Shown here one piece after another: positions 49,803 to 58,225 of a stretch of 64,000 bases of DNA. The stretch comes from Streptomyces collinus (GTDB lineage: Bacteria > Actinomycetota > Actinomycetes > Streptomycetales > Streptomycetaceae): positions 186,001 to 250,000 of the forward strand of contig NZ_CP133771.1 in NCBI RefSeq assembly GCF_031348265.1, written 5' to 3'. The position numbers and the translations under genes are program-made. Each line of letters opens with the position of its first letter. Within the stretch, counting starts at the first letter, position 1. The notes beneath the pieces are model-generated. The model was not told the origin of the DNA, did not search any database, and was given only the letters and a program-made list of their open reading frames with translations.

Positions 49803-51581
49803 TCAGATTCGCGAAACCAGGAAGTTGCCGAGGAACAGGTGATCCATCTCCGTCTTGAGGAAGCAGGACAGAGCATCGGCAGGAGAGCAGACGATGGGTT
49901 CGCCGGCGACGTTGAACGAGGTGTTGATCAGACAGGGAATCCCAGTCACCTCCGTGAACTCACGCAGCAGTTCGGCGAGCAGCGGATTGCTCTGCTCGGT
50001 GACCGTCTGGATCCGCGAGGTGGCGTCGACGTGGCAGGCGCCCTGGATCTTCTCCCGGTACTCGGGGCGCACCGGAACCACGAACGTCATGTACGGCGAG
50101 GACGTCTTCTTACCGAGCTCGAACACCTCGGGCGCCAGGTGCTCCAGGACCACGGGGGCGAAGGGCCGGAACTGCTCGCGGTGCTTGATGCGTTCGTTGA
50201 TGATGTCCTTGATGTCGGGGAACCTCGGGTTGGCGAGGATGCTGCGGTTGCCCAGGGCACGCGGACCGTACTCCATACGCCCCTGGAACCACCCGATGAC
50301 GCATCGCTCCCGCATCAGGTTCGCGGCCTCCCGCGGCACGTCCCCAGGGTCCAGCTCTCGCCAGACGACCTGGTCGGCGTACTGCTGGAGGGCCGCCTGG
50401 ATCTCCGGGCCGTCGTATCCCGGGCCCAGGTAGGGCGACGGGCTGATCCGGGGCGGTGTGCCCGCCTGCCCACTGGCGAACAGTGCCGCCCCGATGGCCA
50501 CGCCGACGTCGCTGGCGCCGAAGCTGACGTCCATCCCCTCGAAGCGGGAACGCTCCAGCAGTTTGCTGTTGTTGACGCAGTTGAGGGCCAGTCCGCCCTC
50601 GAAGATCACGCGGGGGAGGTCACTGCGGGTTTCGAGCGTCCGCATCTGGCCGGCGGTCACCGTTTCGAGCATGTGCTGTGCCGCACTGGCCACGCGAACC
50701 CGGTAGTCGAACTCCTCCCGGCATCCGGCATCTCCGCCGAAGACGCGATCGAAGAGTTCGTAGTATGCGGGTACGGCGTTCGCCGGGTAAGGGATCGTGT
50801 AGGTGCCGTCGGGGCGCATCTCGACGACGTGTTCCAGGAACGGGTTCGGCTCCGGCGGCGGGCCGTAGCCGGCCAGCCCCATCACCTTGTACTCGTCGTT
50901 GTTCGGGACGAATCCGAGGTAGCGCGTCACCACGGAGAACAACATCGCCAGGGAGTGCCGCGAGTCGATGGTCATGTCGTCGAAGACCTTCACCTCGCCG
51001 TCGCGCACCTCGCCCATGATCGACGACAGCCATTCGGCGCGGCCGTCGCTGACCAGGAATGCCGCGTCTCCGCCGCCCGACAGGTGGTATCCCGTCATCA
51101 GGTGCGCCATGTGGTGCGGGACCCGGACCAGCTTCTGCGGGTCCAGCCTGTGGCCGGTGTGCTCAAGGAAGTCGGCTTCGGTCGCGGCCTCGCTGAACAT
51201 CGCCGCATGGGTCTCCGCCAGACGCTCCAGGCGCGCGAACTTCTGCTCGACGGTCGCCGCGTGGTCCTCGGTGATCTCGGTGATCATCTTGTTCACCACG
51301 TCCTGGGAGAACTGCCAGGAGAAGGCGAACTTGTCGACGTCGTCGAAGGATATCCCGGCCGAATCCAGGCACCAGCGCATCGCGTCGGCCGGGAAGCTCG
51401 ACGTCTTCTTCTCCCGGTTGAGCCGCTCCTCCTCGACGGCGGCGACCAGCTTCCCGTCGATGACGAGCGCGGCGGACGAGTCATGGCCGTACAGCAGGTG
51501 CCGGTCGATGCCGGTGGCGCGAAAGAGGCGTCCGAAGATTTCCGCGGACCTGCCGAATCCGTTGTAGCCCAGAACGATCAT
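49803..51581 (-). CDS. NodU/CmcH-type carbamoyltransferase
   Basis: A 592-residue enzyme. The N-terminal Kae1-like domain has the metal-binding GHDSSAALVIDGKLVAAVEEE (His33) and RVPHHMAHLMTGYHLSGG, and later VIFEGGLALNCVNNSKLLER. The C-terminal YrdC-like domain has WFQGRMEYGPRALGNRSILA and LINTSFNVAGEPIVCSP. The family transfers carbamoyl from carbamoyl phosphate, via an adenylate, to a hydroxyl or amine of natural products. Length is normal. Inside the operon, 17 bp after the pentapeptide gene. It predicts a carbamoyl group in the product. Confidence 0.93.
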   Translation of the reverse strand: MIVLGYNGFGRSAEIFGRLFRATGIDRHLLYGHDSSAALVIDGKLVAAVEEERLNREKKTSSFPADAMRWCLDSAGISFDDVDKFAFSWQFSQDVVNKMITEITEDHAATVEQKFARLERLAETHAAMFSEAATEADFLEHTGHRLDPQKLVRVPHHMAHLMTGYHLSGGGDAAFLVSDGRAEWLSSIMGEVRDGEVKVFDDMTIDSRHSLAMLFSVVTRYLGFVPNNDEYKVMGLAGYGPPPEPNPFLEHVVEMRPDGTYTIPYPANAVPAYYELFDRVFGGDAGCREEFDYRVRVASAAQHMLETVTAGQMRTLETRSDLPRVIFEGGLALNCVNNSKLLERSRFEGMDVSFGASDVGVAIGAALFASGQAGTPPRISPSPYLGPGYDGPEIQAALQQYADQVVWRELDPGDVPREAANLMRERCVIGWFQGRMEYGPRALGNRSILANPRFPDIKDIINERIKHREQFRPFAPVVLEHLAPEVFELGKKTSSPYMTFVVPVRPEYREKIQGACHVDATSRIQTVTEQSNPLLAELLREFTEVTGIPCLINTSFNVAGEPIVCSPADALSCFLKTEMDHLFLGNFLVSRI

Positions 51582-51598
51582 GCGAGGAGCTCCTTTCG

Positions 51599-51994
51599 CT
51601 ATGGCCAGATCGTGAGGTAGTCCGAGATCACGGCAGTCCGCCGGAAGCCCGGGTCGAGGACCGCGCCGGTCAGATCGGCGCCGCTGAGGTCCGCGCCGTC
51701 GAGGTTCGCGCCCACGAGGCGGCAGTCGTTCAGCTCGGCCAGGATGAGGTACGCCTCGCACAGATCGGCGCCTTCGAGATTCGCGCCCCTGAGGTCCGCC
51801 GACATCAGATACGACTCGGTCAGCACGGCGTCGGTGAAGTCCGCGTCGGCGAGCTCGGCGCCCTGCAGGTCGGCGCCGTGCAGCCGTGCCTTGCGCAGGT
51901 CGGGCCGGAAGGGGCCCTGCGCCCGGCGCCGGCGGGCGTGCTCGTTCCATCGCGCCGGGCCCTGGAGCAGTACGGTCTCGTCCTCGGTGGGCAT
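51599..51994 (-). CDS. Pentapeptide-repeat protein
   Basis: A 131-residue protein whose middle (residues about 35-110) is a run of A(D/N)LxG-type pentapeptides (ADLQGAELADADF, ADLRGANLEGADL, ANLDGADLSGADL), predicting a short right-handed quadrilateral helix. The N-terminus is Arg-rich. Larger members (Qnr, MfpA) mimic DNA and protect gyrase; others act as scaffolds in natural-product pathways. Here it is embedded in the operon between the carbamoyltransferase and a BtrH-like gene, so a self-protection or scaffold role is possible. Confidence 0.88.
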   Translation of the reverse strand: MPTEDETVLLQGPARWNEHARRRRAQGPFRPDLRKARLHGADLQGAELADADFTDAVLTESYLMSADLRGANLEGADLCEAYLILAELNDCRLVGANLDGADLSGADLTGAVLDPGFRRTAVISDYLTIWP

Positions 51995-52009
51995 GTCTCG
52001 ACCTCGCGT

Positions 52010-53047
52010 CTACAGAGTGGTGAGCGCGGTCAGCGCCCGCTTCTCGACGTCCATCGCGGACCGGGCCGTGTCCGCCACTGCGTCCACGAGCGTCTTGAGA
52101 TCGTCGCGTGCGGTGGCGGTCCCCGCTGTCAGCAGGGCGGATCCCAGGTTCGACCAGAGCCGGCCGCTGTCGAGGAACTGCGAGGCCGCGTCGGCGTAGC
52201 GGGTCTCGCCGGTGCTGTCGGCGACCCTCGTCAGGTAGCGGCCGATCATCGGGCGGAACAGCCCGCCGCCGGTGCCGAAGGACTCGATCTGCCGCCCCAG
52301 GTGCAGCAGTTGACGCGCCAGCGCATCGGTCCGCACCACGCGGCCGGTCAGGTCCACGTCCTCGACCTCGCCGTGTTTGGACTGCGGCCAGGATGCCGCC
52401 GTCGTGGCCAGCAGCTTCATCCCGGGTATGCCGAGGTTCCGGCTGCCCGGCTTGAGGATCTCGCGGCACAGGGTGCGGACGGCCACCGGTCCGACACGGT
52501 CCAGTTGCGGAGTTCGCCTCGGCGCGCCGAAGACGTACACCTTCCAGTCCGGGTTCAGCGGCGGCGAGTTGCGGCTGGACCGGGCCGCCTGCAGCTCCCC
52601 CGCGCTCACGGTGACGGGTGCGTCGAACGCCGGATCCGACACCTCGAAGGCGTCGGCGCCGAGCGGGCGGACCACGTTGACGAAGTATCCGCCGAAGGAG
52701 GTGCGGCCCTCCAGACCCCAGTACGGAAGCAGGCCGAGGTCCACCCGGGTCATGACGGCCGGTGCCGATGCGAGCAGCTTGGCCAGGCCGTCACCGGACT
52801 TCGGCGTGTGCGTGGCGACCTCGACGCCCATCAGCCGTGCCGCCCGGAGCGGCATGATCGCCTGCTTGCCGACGACGATGTCCGGCGCGTTGCCGTTCGC
52901 GGGGAAGAACGAGAAACCGAAGCCTCCGTCCAGCCCGAACACGATCTCCTCGTCGACGTCGTAGCCGCCGGCCGCGAGGACGGCGCATTGGCAGGCCGAC
53001 TCGCAGTGGATGCCCCGCCGGTGGGCGTAGCGGCCGGTCTCGTTCAT
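52010..53047 (-). CDS. BtrH N-terminal/DUF4872 domain protein 2
   Basis: A 345-residue paralogue in layout of the protein at 48726. The nucleophile motif is RGIHCESACQCAVLAAGGYD (HCES shared), then EIVFGLDGGFGFSFFPANG, and the DUF4872-like part TGGGLFRPMIGRYLTRVADST. Outside these motifs it differs widely from copy 1, so the two probably handle different acyl donors or acceptors. The start is 4 bp from the AlkD stop, suggesting coupling. Confidence 0.75.
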   Translation of the reverse strand: MNETGRYAHRRGIHCESACQCAVLAAGGYDVDEEIVFGLDGGFGFSFFPANGNAPDIVVGKQAIMPLRAARLMGVEVATHTPKSGDGLAKLLASAPAVMTRVDLGLLPYWGLEGRTSFGGYFVNVVRPLGADAFEVSDPAFDAPVTVSAGELQAARSSRNSPPLNPDWKVYVFGAPRRTPQLDRVGPVAVRTLCREILKPGSRNLGIPGMKLLATTAASWPQSKHGEVEDVDLTGRVVRTDALARQLLHLGRQIESFGTGGGLFRPMIGRYLTRVADSTGETRYADAASQFLDSGRLWSNLGSALLTAGTATARDDLKTLVDAVADTARSAMDVEKRALTALTTL

Positions 53048-53051
53048 CGCG

Positions 53052-53804
53052 TCACCCCTGTCCCAGTGCCATCAAGGACCGGCGCAGCCGCGGGTCCATC
53101 TTCTCCACCGCGTACCGGAACGTGTCGCGGGGCATCTCCGTGTGCCAGGTGCGCAGGAACTCGGCCACCTCGTCGGGATGGACCTCGGCGGTGACCTTGA
53201 GCAGCCAGCCCGAGCCCTTCTGCACATAGGTGTCGTCGTCGTGCATCAGCCGGACGCAGTTGTCGAGGACGTGCGACAGCGGCAGCTCGAAGACGGTACG
53301 GCCCACCTTGCGCCGGACGAACTTCACGACGGCCACGTTCGCGGCGCGTCTGGCCCACGGGGAGGCGGACTCGATCCAGCTCCGGGTCCGCGGAAGCAGC
53401 TCCAGGTGCCCGAGGAAGAACGGGTACAGCAGTTTCAGGCACATGTCGTCGCACTGGGCCCAGTTGGACACGTACGTCTCCAGCCAGTGCCGGCAGCGGT
53501 CCGGAAGCTCCTCGCCGAGTCCGGTCCTGGCGACCTTGTGCAGGACCGCGAAGCCCAGGAGCACCTCCTCGTGGTACTCGGCACGCGCCAGCAGCTCCTC
53601 CGCGAGGAGCAGCCGTGTCGCCGCGGGGGTGTCGCGCCGGTCACGGAAGTAGTCGGTGGCGATCTGGGCGACCGCGGCGTTGCCGACCCCGAGGGCCCGG
53701 ATCTCGTGCGGGAAGTAGCGCTGCATGCGCACCGCGAAGTCCGGGTCTGCCTGGGCCGCGAGTGTCTTCGACAGTTCGTGCGCGGCGGTTGGAACATTGA
53801 TCAC
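53052..53804 (-). CDS. AlkD-type DNA alkylation-repair glycosylase
   Basis: A 250-residue HEAT-like repeat protein. The family opening RMQRYFPHEIRALGV is followed by YVSNWAQCDDMC, where W115 and D119 match the catalytic Trp and Asp of AlkD. Next come SPWARRAANVAVVKFVRRK and VQKGSGWLLKVTAEVHPDEV, where W200 matches the third key Trp. AlkD enzymes excise bulky alkylated bases without base flipping. The yatakemycin self-resistance protein YtkR2 belongs to this family. GTG start at 53804 overlaps the radical SAM stop (GTGA). Its place inside a biosynthetic operon points to self-protection against a DNA-alkylating product. Confidence 0.9.
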   Translation of the reverse strand: MINVPTAAHELSKTLAAQADPDFAVRMQRYFPHEIRALGVGNAAVAQIATDYFRDRRDTPAATRLLLAEELLARAEYHEEVLLGFAVLHKVARTGLGEELPDRCRHWLETYVSNWAQCDDMCLKLLYPFFLGHLELLPRTRSWIESASPWARRAANVAVVKFVRRKVGRTVFELPLSHVLDNCVRLMHDDDTYVQKGSGWLLKVTAEVHPDEVAEFLRTWHTEMPRDTFRYAVEKMDPRLRRSLMALGQG

Positions 53805-55300
53805 TTGGTGCCGATCGTGAGTTTGAGCGGCTGGGCGGTCACCGGCTTCGGTGCGCGTTCCAGCCGGGGCTTGCCTTGCATGACGTACTCGTACTCCTGG
53901 TGCATGTCGGCCACGGCCTGGACGGTTTCCGTCGAACGGTCCGTCAGATTCTGCCCGCCGAGGCCCCACCACAGGTACCAGTTCTTGTGGCTCAGGTAGG
54001 CGTCGCGGACGAAGTCGAGCGTGTCCCGGTCGGCGAGGATCGCCGGCTCCACGTAGAAGGCGGGGACGAACGTGCCCTGGCCCTCCCGCAGGATGCCCGC
54101 CTTGACGGCCTGGCGCTGGAGCTTGGTGCCGCTGAGGATCCGGATGCCGAGGTTGGCGTAGATCTGGGCCGGGTTCAGGAACCGCTCGGTGAAGCGGATC
54201 GACTCCCTCAGTGCCTGAGGGGTCTCCCCCGGCCCGCCGAGGAAGATGCAGTGGGTGTGCTCGATCGGACTGGCCGTGAAGAGGCGGTCGATCTCCAGGA
54301 CCCGGGCCATGTCGAAGCCCTTCATCAGGTCCGCCAGGGCCTCGTCGGTGAGCGCGTCGGTGCCGAGGTCCACCCGGATGCAGCCGGCCGCGTGCAGCAG
54401 CTTCACGAACTCCGGTGTGACCGCGTTCGGTGTCAGCTGGCAGTACCACGGCACGTCGAGCTTGGCGCGGATCATCTCCTCGCACACCTCGGCCGCGTAC
54501 TCCATCGGGTAGTTGAAGGTCGCGTCGACGATCTCGAACTCCCGCACGGCCGGGTTCTCCGCCATCGCCCGCTGGATCTCGCCGACGACCTCGGCCGGTT
54601 CCTTGAACCGGTCGCCCTTGCCCTCGGTCTTGCGGATGATGCAGTAGGAGCAGAACAGCTTGCAGCCCCGTTTGGTCTGCAGGGTCTCGATGGCCGGCTG
54701 GTGGTCGCGGGTGAGGTCGGAGGCCGCCGAGACGCCCTCCTCGAAGTACCGGGGGTCGTACACGGACCGGTCGGGTTCGAGCGCGCCCAGGTCGAATGCC
54801 TGACTCGACTGGTTCTGGCAGAACTTGCCGTTGTCGTCGAGGTAGCAGAGCCCCGATATCGACTCCCGCCGCCCGCCGGACTCCAGGTAGTCCAGCAGTT
54901 GGACGATGCCGGCCTCGCCCTCACCGGCGATGCCGTAGTCCGGCTGGGCGTACTCGAAGAACGACAGCGGCTCGACGGAGAAGCCGGAGCCGCCGAGGAC
55001 GACGGTGGCGCTGGTGTACTTGCGCACGCACTGGACGATCTTCTCGGTCATCGGGCCGAAGAAGACCGGGTCGATGAACGTCAGGTTGTCCAGGTTGCGC
55101 ACGGCGATGCCGACGACGTCGTACGTCCCGGTGGTCAGCTTCTCCCGGACCGCCTTGAGCTCCCGGGACTCCCAGAGCAGGTCGAGGACGTCGACCTGGT
55201 GTCCGGCGTGCTTGAGCGCGGCGCTGATGTAGGCCATGCCGATGGGCAGCGCCGGCCGCGGCACCCGGATCTTGTTGGTGGAGATGAGCAGTACGCGCAT
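53801..55300 (-). CDS. Cobalamin-binding radical SAM enzyme
   Basis: A 499-residue protein. Residues about 1-140 are a B12-binding Rossmann domain (MRVLLISTNK, VVLGGSGFSVEPLSFFEYAQ, DYGIAGEGEAG) without the DxHxxG His, as common in this class. The radical SAM cluster is RGCKLFCSYC, cysteines at about 213, 217 and 220. A long C-terminal region follows. Members of this class (PhpK, Fom3, BchE-like) methylate unactivated carbons, cyclise or rearrange. ATG 55300. It sits between AlkD and a nitrilase-like gene. Confidence 0.92.
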   Translation of the reverse strand: MRVLLISTNKIRVPRPALPIGMAYISAALKHAGHQVDVLDLLWESRELKAVREKLTTGTYDVVGIAVRNLDNLTFIDPVFFGPMTEKIVQCVRKYTSATVVLGGSGFSVEPLSFFEYAQPDYGIAGEGEAGIVQLLDYLESGGRRESISGLCYLDDNGKFCQNQSSQAFDLGALEPDRSVYDPRYFEEGVSAASDLTRDHQPAIETLQTKRGCKLFCSYCIIRKTEGKGDRFKEPAEVVGEIQRAMAENPAVREFEIVDATFNYPMEYAAEVCEEMIRAKLDVPWYCQLTPNAVTPEFVKLLHAAGCIRVDLGTDALTDEALADLMKGFDMARVLEIDRLFTASPIEHTHCIFLGGPGETPQALRESIRFTERFLNPAQIYANLGIRILSGTKLQRQAVKAGILREGQGTFVPAFYVEPAILADRDTLDFVRDAYLSHKNWYLWWGLGGQNLTDRSTETVQAVADMHQEYEYVMQGKPRLERAPKPVTAQPLKLTIGTK

Positions 55301-55315
55301 GGGCCTTCACTCTCG

Positions 55316-56149
55316 TCAGGACTGCCAGTACGTCGCCGGCTGCAGGTCGCCGCTCAGGGTGGCTTTGGTGCGGTAGCGGCGCATGCGCTCCAGGTCGACC
55401 TCGACGACGCCGACACCGGGCTCCTTGCCGAGGTCCACCATCCGTTCGTCGCCGTCGACGAAGTCGAATCGTTCGGCTTCCAGGAACAGCGGGTCCGCCA
55501 GGACCTGGCTGCGCCCCATGTAGCCGAAGCCGGCGTACAGGTTGTTGCCGATGCCGGAGGCGAACGCGACGATGCATTCGGCGTCCACGGCCCGGACCGG
55601 CAGGCGCATGTTCGCCACGTACGCGAACATCTCGGGGACCAGCGCGGAGCACACGATGATGTCGACGCCGCGGCGGCAGTACTCCCGCGCGACCTCGGGG
55701 AAGTTGATGTCGTAGCCCTGCATCAGGCCGATCCGCCCGAACTCGACGTCGAAGACGGGGTATTCGGACCCTCCGCTGAGGTAGCGGGCCTCCAGTTCGT
55801 GGCAGTGCACGCGCCGGTAGTGGCCGAGGATCGTTCCCTCGGGGCCGCACAGCACCGATGTGCTGTAGTACTTGCCGTCGTCGCCGCGCTCCAGCAGGCC
55901 GGCCACGAGGTGCACGCCGGCCTGCTTCGCCTGCTCGCGCAGGAAGTCGGTCTCCGGCCCCGGTATGGTCACCGACACGTCCGCGACCTCCAGGATGTTG
56001 CCGGAGGTGGAGAATGCCTCGGGCAGGCAGATCAGGTCCGCTCCCTGCGCGACGGCCTCACCGATGTAGTGCTCGGCGCGGCGCAGGTTCTGCTCCGGCT
56101 TGCCGAGCTTCGACTCCATCTGGACGACGGCGATCTTCGTCCCGGGCAT
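55316..56149 (-). CDS. Nitrilase-superfamily protein 1, catalytic Lys and Cys replaced
   Basis: A 277-residue carbon-nitrogen hydrolase fold. LICLPEAFSTSG keeps the catalytic Glu (E44). The Lys position reads GHYRRVH (R113 in place of K), and the nucleophile position reads GLMQGYDINFPE, with Gly145 where Cys is required. The fold otherwise looks intact (FDVEFGRIGL, VDIIVCSALVP). By family knowledge it cannot form a thioester, so it is a pseudo-enzyme or has a new role such as a structural partner. Its start shares one base with the methyltransferase stop (TGATG). Confidence 0.9.
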   Translation of the reverse strand: MPGTKIAVVQMESKLGKPEQNLRRAEHYIGEAVAQGADLICLPEAFSTSGNILEVADVSVTIPGPETDFLREQAKQAGVHLVAGLLERGDDGKYYSTSVLCGPEGTILGHYRRVHCHELEARYLSGGSEYPVFDVEFGRIGLMQGYDINFPEVAREYCRRGVDIIVCSALVPEMFAYVANMRLPVRAVDAECIVAFASGIGNNLYAGFGYMGRSQVLADPLFLEAERFDFVDGDERMVDLGKEPGVGVVEVDLERMRRYRTKATLSGDLQPATYWQS

Positions 56150-56856
56150 CAGGTGCTCACCGGTTCGAGGGGACGCGAGGAGATCACCAGGCCGAGGTCC
56201 TCCTCGACGACCTGCCAGTCCGCCAGGCCGGCCTCCTTGAGCAGCTCGGCCGCCTCGTCCCGGGTGTAGGCGGCCTGCAACGAGCGCATGAACTCGTCGC
56301 CGCCCTCCTTCACGAACTGGAGGATGAAGGTGATGTGGCCCTCCTCGGCATGCCGGTTCATGTCCTCGATGATCACGACACCGTCGGGCTTGCAGATCCG
56401 GGCGCACTCCTTCAGCGTCTCGACCGGCCGTCGCCAGCGGTGCAGCGAGGAGAACGAGAAGACGATGTCGGCGGAGTCGTCCGGGAAGGGCAGCCGGTTC
56501 AGCTTGGCCATCTCGAACTCCACGTCACCGGCGCTGTTGGCCCAGACGGCCAGCGTCAGGTTGTCCTCGGCGACGTCGACGAGGTTCTGGTTCTCCTCCA
56601 CTCCGGACACCGCCAGGTCGGGCAGCTTGCCCGCCACGTGGAGGGACAGCAGGCCGGTGTTGAAGCCGACCTCGACCAGGTCGGTCATCCCGTCGCGGAC
56701 GTTGGCCATGATGCGGTCGCTCGGCCGCTTGTACGCCATCAGCGCGGAGCGGCGCATGCCGAGGTCGTAGAAGCGGACCTTGTCGATGTCGTCGTGCGGG
56801 GACGCCTGCGGCACCCGCTCGGTCAGGTTCAGCAGTCGGGCCTCAGTGGTGGTCAC
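56149..56856 (-). CDS. Class I methyltransferase coupled to the HemN-like gene
   Basis: A 235-residue SAM methyltransferase. The SAM-binding loop is LVEVGFNTGLLSLHVAG, the acid after beta 2 is in GVEENQNLVDVAEDNL, motif II DSADIVFSFSSLHRWRRPVE, and motif III CKPDGVVIIEDMNRH. GTG at 56856 lies inside the end of the HemN-like gene (14-bp overlap), so the two are translationally coupled. In CC-1065 synthesis a HemN-like radical SAM enzyme (C10P) and a methyltransferase (C10Q) together make the cyclopropane; this pair could act likewise, although that is inference. Confidence 0.88.
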   Translation of the reverse strand: MTTTEARLLNLTERVPQASPHDDIDKVRFYDLGMRRSALMAYKRPSDRIMANVRDGMTDLVEVGFNTGLLSLHVAGKLPDLAVSGVEENQNLVDVAEDNLTLAVWANSAGDVEFEMAKLNRLPFPDDSADIVFSFSSLHRWRRPVETLKECARICKPDGVVIIEDMNRHAEEGHITFILQFVKEGGDEFMRSLQAAYTRDEAAELLKEAGLADWQVVEEDLGLVISSRPLEPVST

Positions 56857-58225
56857 AGCCGGCCTCCTCGTCCTTGGGGCGCGTGGTGAGCTGCAGGGGG
56901 ATCGGCCGGCTGGAGATGAAGTTGGAGATGTCCGCTCCCAGGTGCTGCGGGTAGCGCCGGAACTCCGGCGAGTAGAACGCCTTGGAGATGTTGTCCAGGT
57001 AGTACCAGCCCTTGGGGCCGGTCACCTCGATGCCGTTCTCGTCGGCGGTGATGAGTTCCTTCTCGATCAGGTCGTCGATCTCGGCGCGGAACATCTCCAT
57101 GAAGTCGACGCCGTGGATCCGGCGGAAGCGCTCCCGGTTGACCCGCCCGGCCTTGACGCCCAGCACCATCGACCGCCGGATCGACTCCGACTTCGTGATG
57201 TGCTTGCCCATGGAGATCGGCAGCCGGCCCTCCATCACCGTCTGGATGTAGCGGCCGATGTCGGGCTCGTTGAAGTACCAGTGGTCGCGCAGGTGCCCGG
57301 TGGCGGTGGGGCCGAGCGGGATGATGGGGATGTCCTCGCTCCACGACGTCTCGCCGTACTTGGGCTGGTGGCCGGGTTTGGCGAAGCAGTCGCCGTAGTA
57401 GCCCAGGAAGCCGGCCTTGGAGAGCTTCTCCGCGGCGAACAGGAACATGTCGTCGACCACGGCCTTCTCCGGGACCGGCGGCAGCTTCCTGCGCTTGGTG
57501 GAGATCTGCGCGAACTCCATGTACGTGTAGAACGAGATGCAGGTGACCCCGAGGTCGATGGCGACGTCGAGGCTGTGCTCCCAGCTCTCCATCGTCTGGC
57601 CGTTGATGCCGTGCATCAGGTCGATGTTGATGTTCTCGAAGCCGCACCGGCGCAGCAGCCGGATGCTCTCCTTGAGCATCTCCGGGTCGTTCGGGCGGCC
57701 GATGTTCTTCAGTTCCTCCGGGACGAAGGTCTGCACCCCGAGGCTGATGCGCCGTATGCCGCGTTCCAGCAGGACGGTGGCCTTGCGCTCGCTGATGTCG
57801 ACGGGGGTGGTCTCGATGGAGAAGTCCGCGCCCTCCTCGACATTGAAGCTGCTGAACATGTGGCCCAGCAGGTCGTCGAGTTGGGGGGCGGTGAGCGCGG
57901 TCGGGGTGCCGCCGCCGATGTAGCCGAGGGTGATGACGTGGTCCTGGATGTAGGGCCGCTCGGCGTAGTTGGTGATCTCCGTCTTCAGCGCGTCCAGGTA
58001 GGTACGAGTCAGGTCCCGGTCGGTCTGGTGCTTGATGTACGGGCAGCTGAAGCAGAGCCGGTTGCAGAAGGGGATGTGGACGTACACGCCCATGGGCTTG
58101 CGCGTGAACACCTCCTCCTCGTTCACCGGCACGTGCTTGGTGGGGTACTGACGCACCCACTCGCTGTCGCGCTCCGGGTACTCCTTCCAGAACGGCATGC
58201 TCGTGGTCGTGGTGGTGATGCTCAT
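56843..58225 (-). CDS. HemN-like radical SAM enzyme
   Basis: A 460-residue protein with the HemN layout: GVYVHIPFCNRLCFSCPY with the 4Fe-4S cysteines C54, C58, C61, GYIGGGTPTALTAPQL, RISLGVQTFVPEELKNIGRP, and INIDLMHGINGQTMESW. A HemN C-terminal domain follows (YGETSWSEDIPIIPLGPTAT and late winged-helix residues). The usual CxYC is CFSC. HemN-like enzymes outside haem synthesis perform methylation, cyclopropanation or ring rearrangement on natural products. Start overlaps the ABC ATPase stop (ATGA 58222-58225). Confidence 0.92.
   Translation of the reverse strand: MSITTTTTSMPFWKEYPERDSEWVRQYPTKHVPVNEEEVFTRKPMGVYVHIPFCNRLCFSCPYIKHQTDRDLTRTYLDALKTEITNYAERPYIQDHVITLGYIGGGTPTALTAPQLDDLLGHMFSSFNVEEGADFSIETTPVDISERKATVLLERGIRRISLGVQTFVPEELKNIGRPNDPEMLKESIRLLRRCGFENINIDLMHGINGQTMESWEHSLDVAIDLGVTCISFYTYMEFAQISTKRRKLPPVPEKAVVDDMFLFAAEKLSKAGFLGYYGDCFAKPGHQPKYGETSWSEDIPIIPLGPTATGHLRDHWYFNEPDIGRYIQTVMEGRLPISMGKHITKSESIRRSMVLGVKAGRVNRERFRRIHGVDFMEMFRAEIDDLIEKELITADENGIEVTGPKGWYYLDNISKAFYSPEFRRYPQHLGADISNFISSRPIPLQLTTRPKDEEAGCDHH

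Noticed and set aside
53876..56269. A 797-codon plus-strand frame across the radical SAM and nitrilase-like genes
   Set aside because: It is the mirror of two clear minus-strand enzymes and has only Val/Leu/Asp-rich, domain-free sequence.
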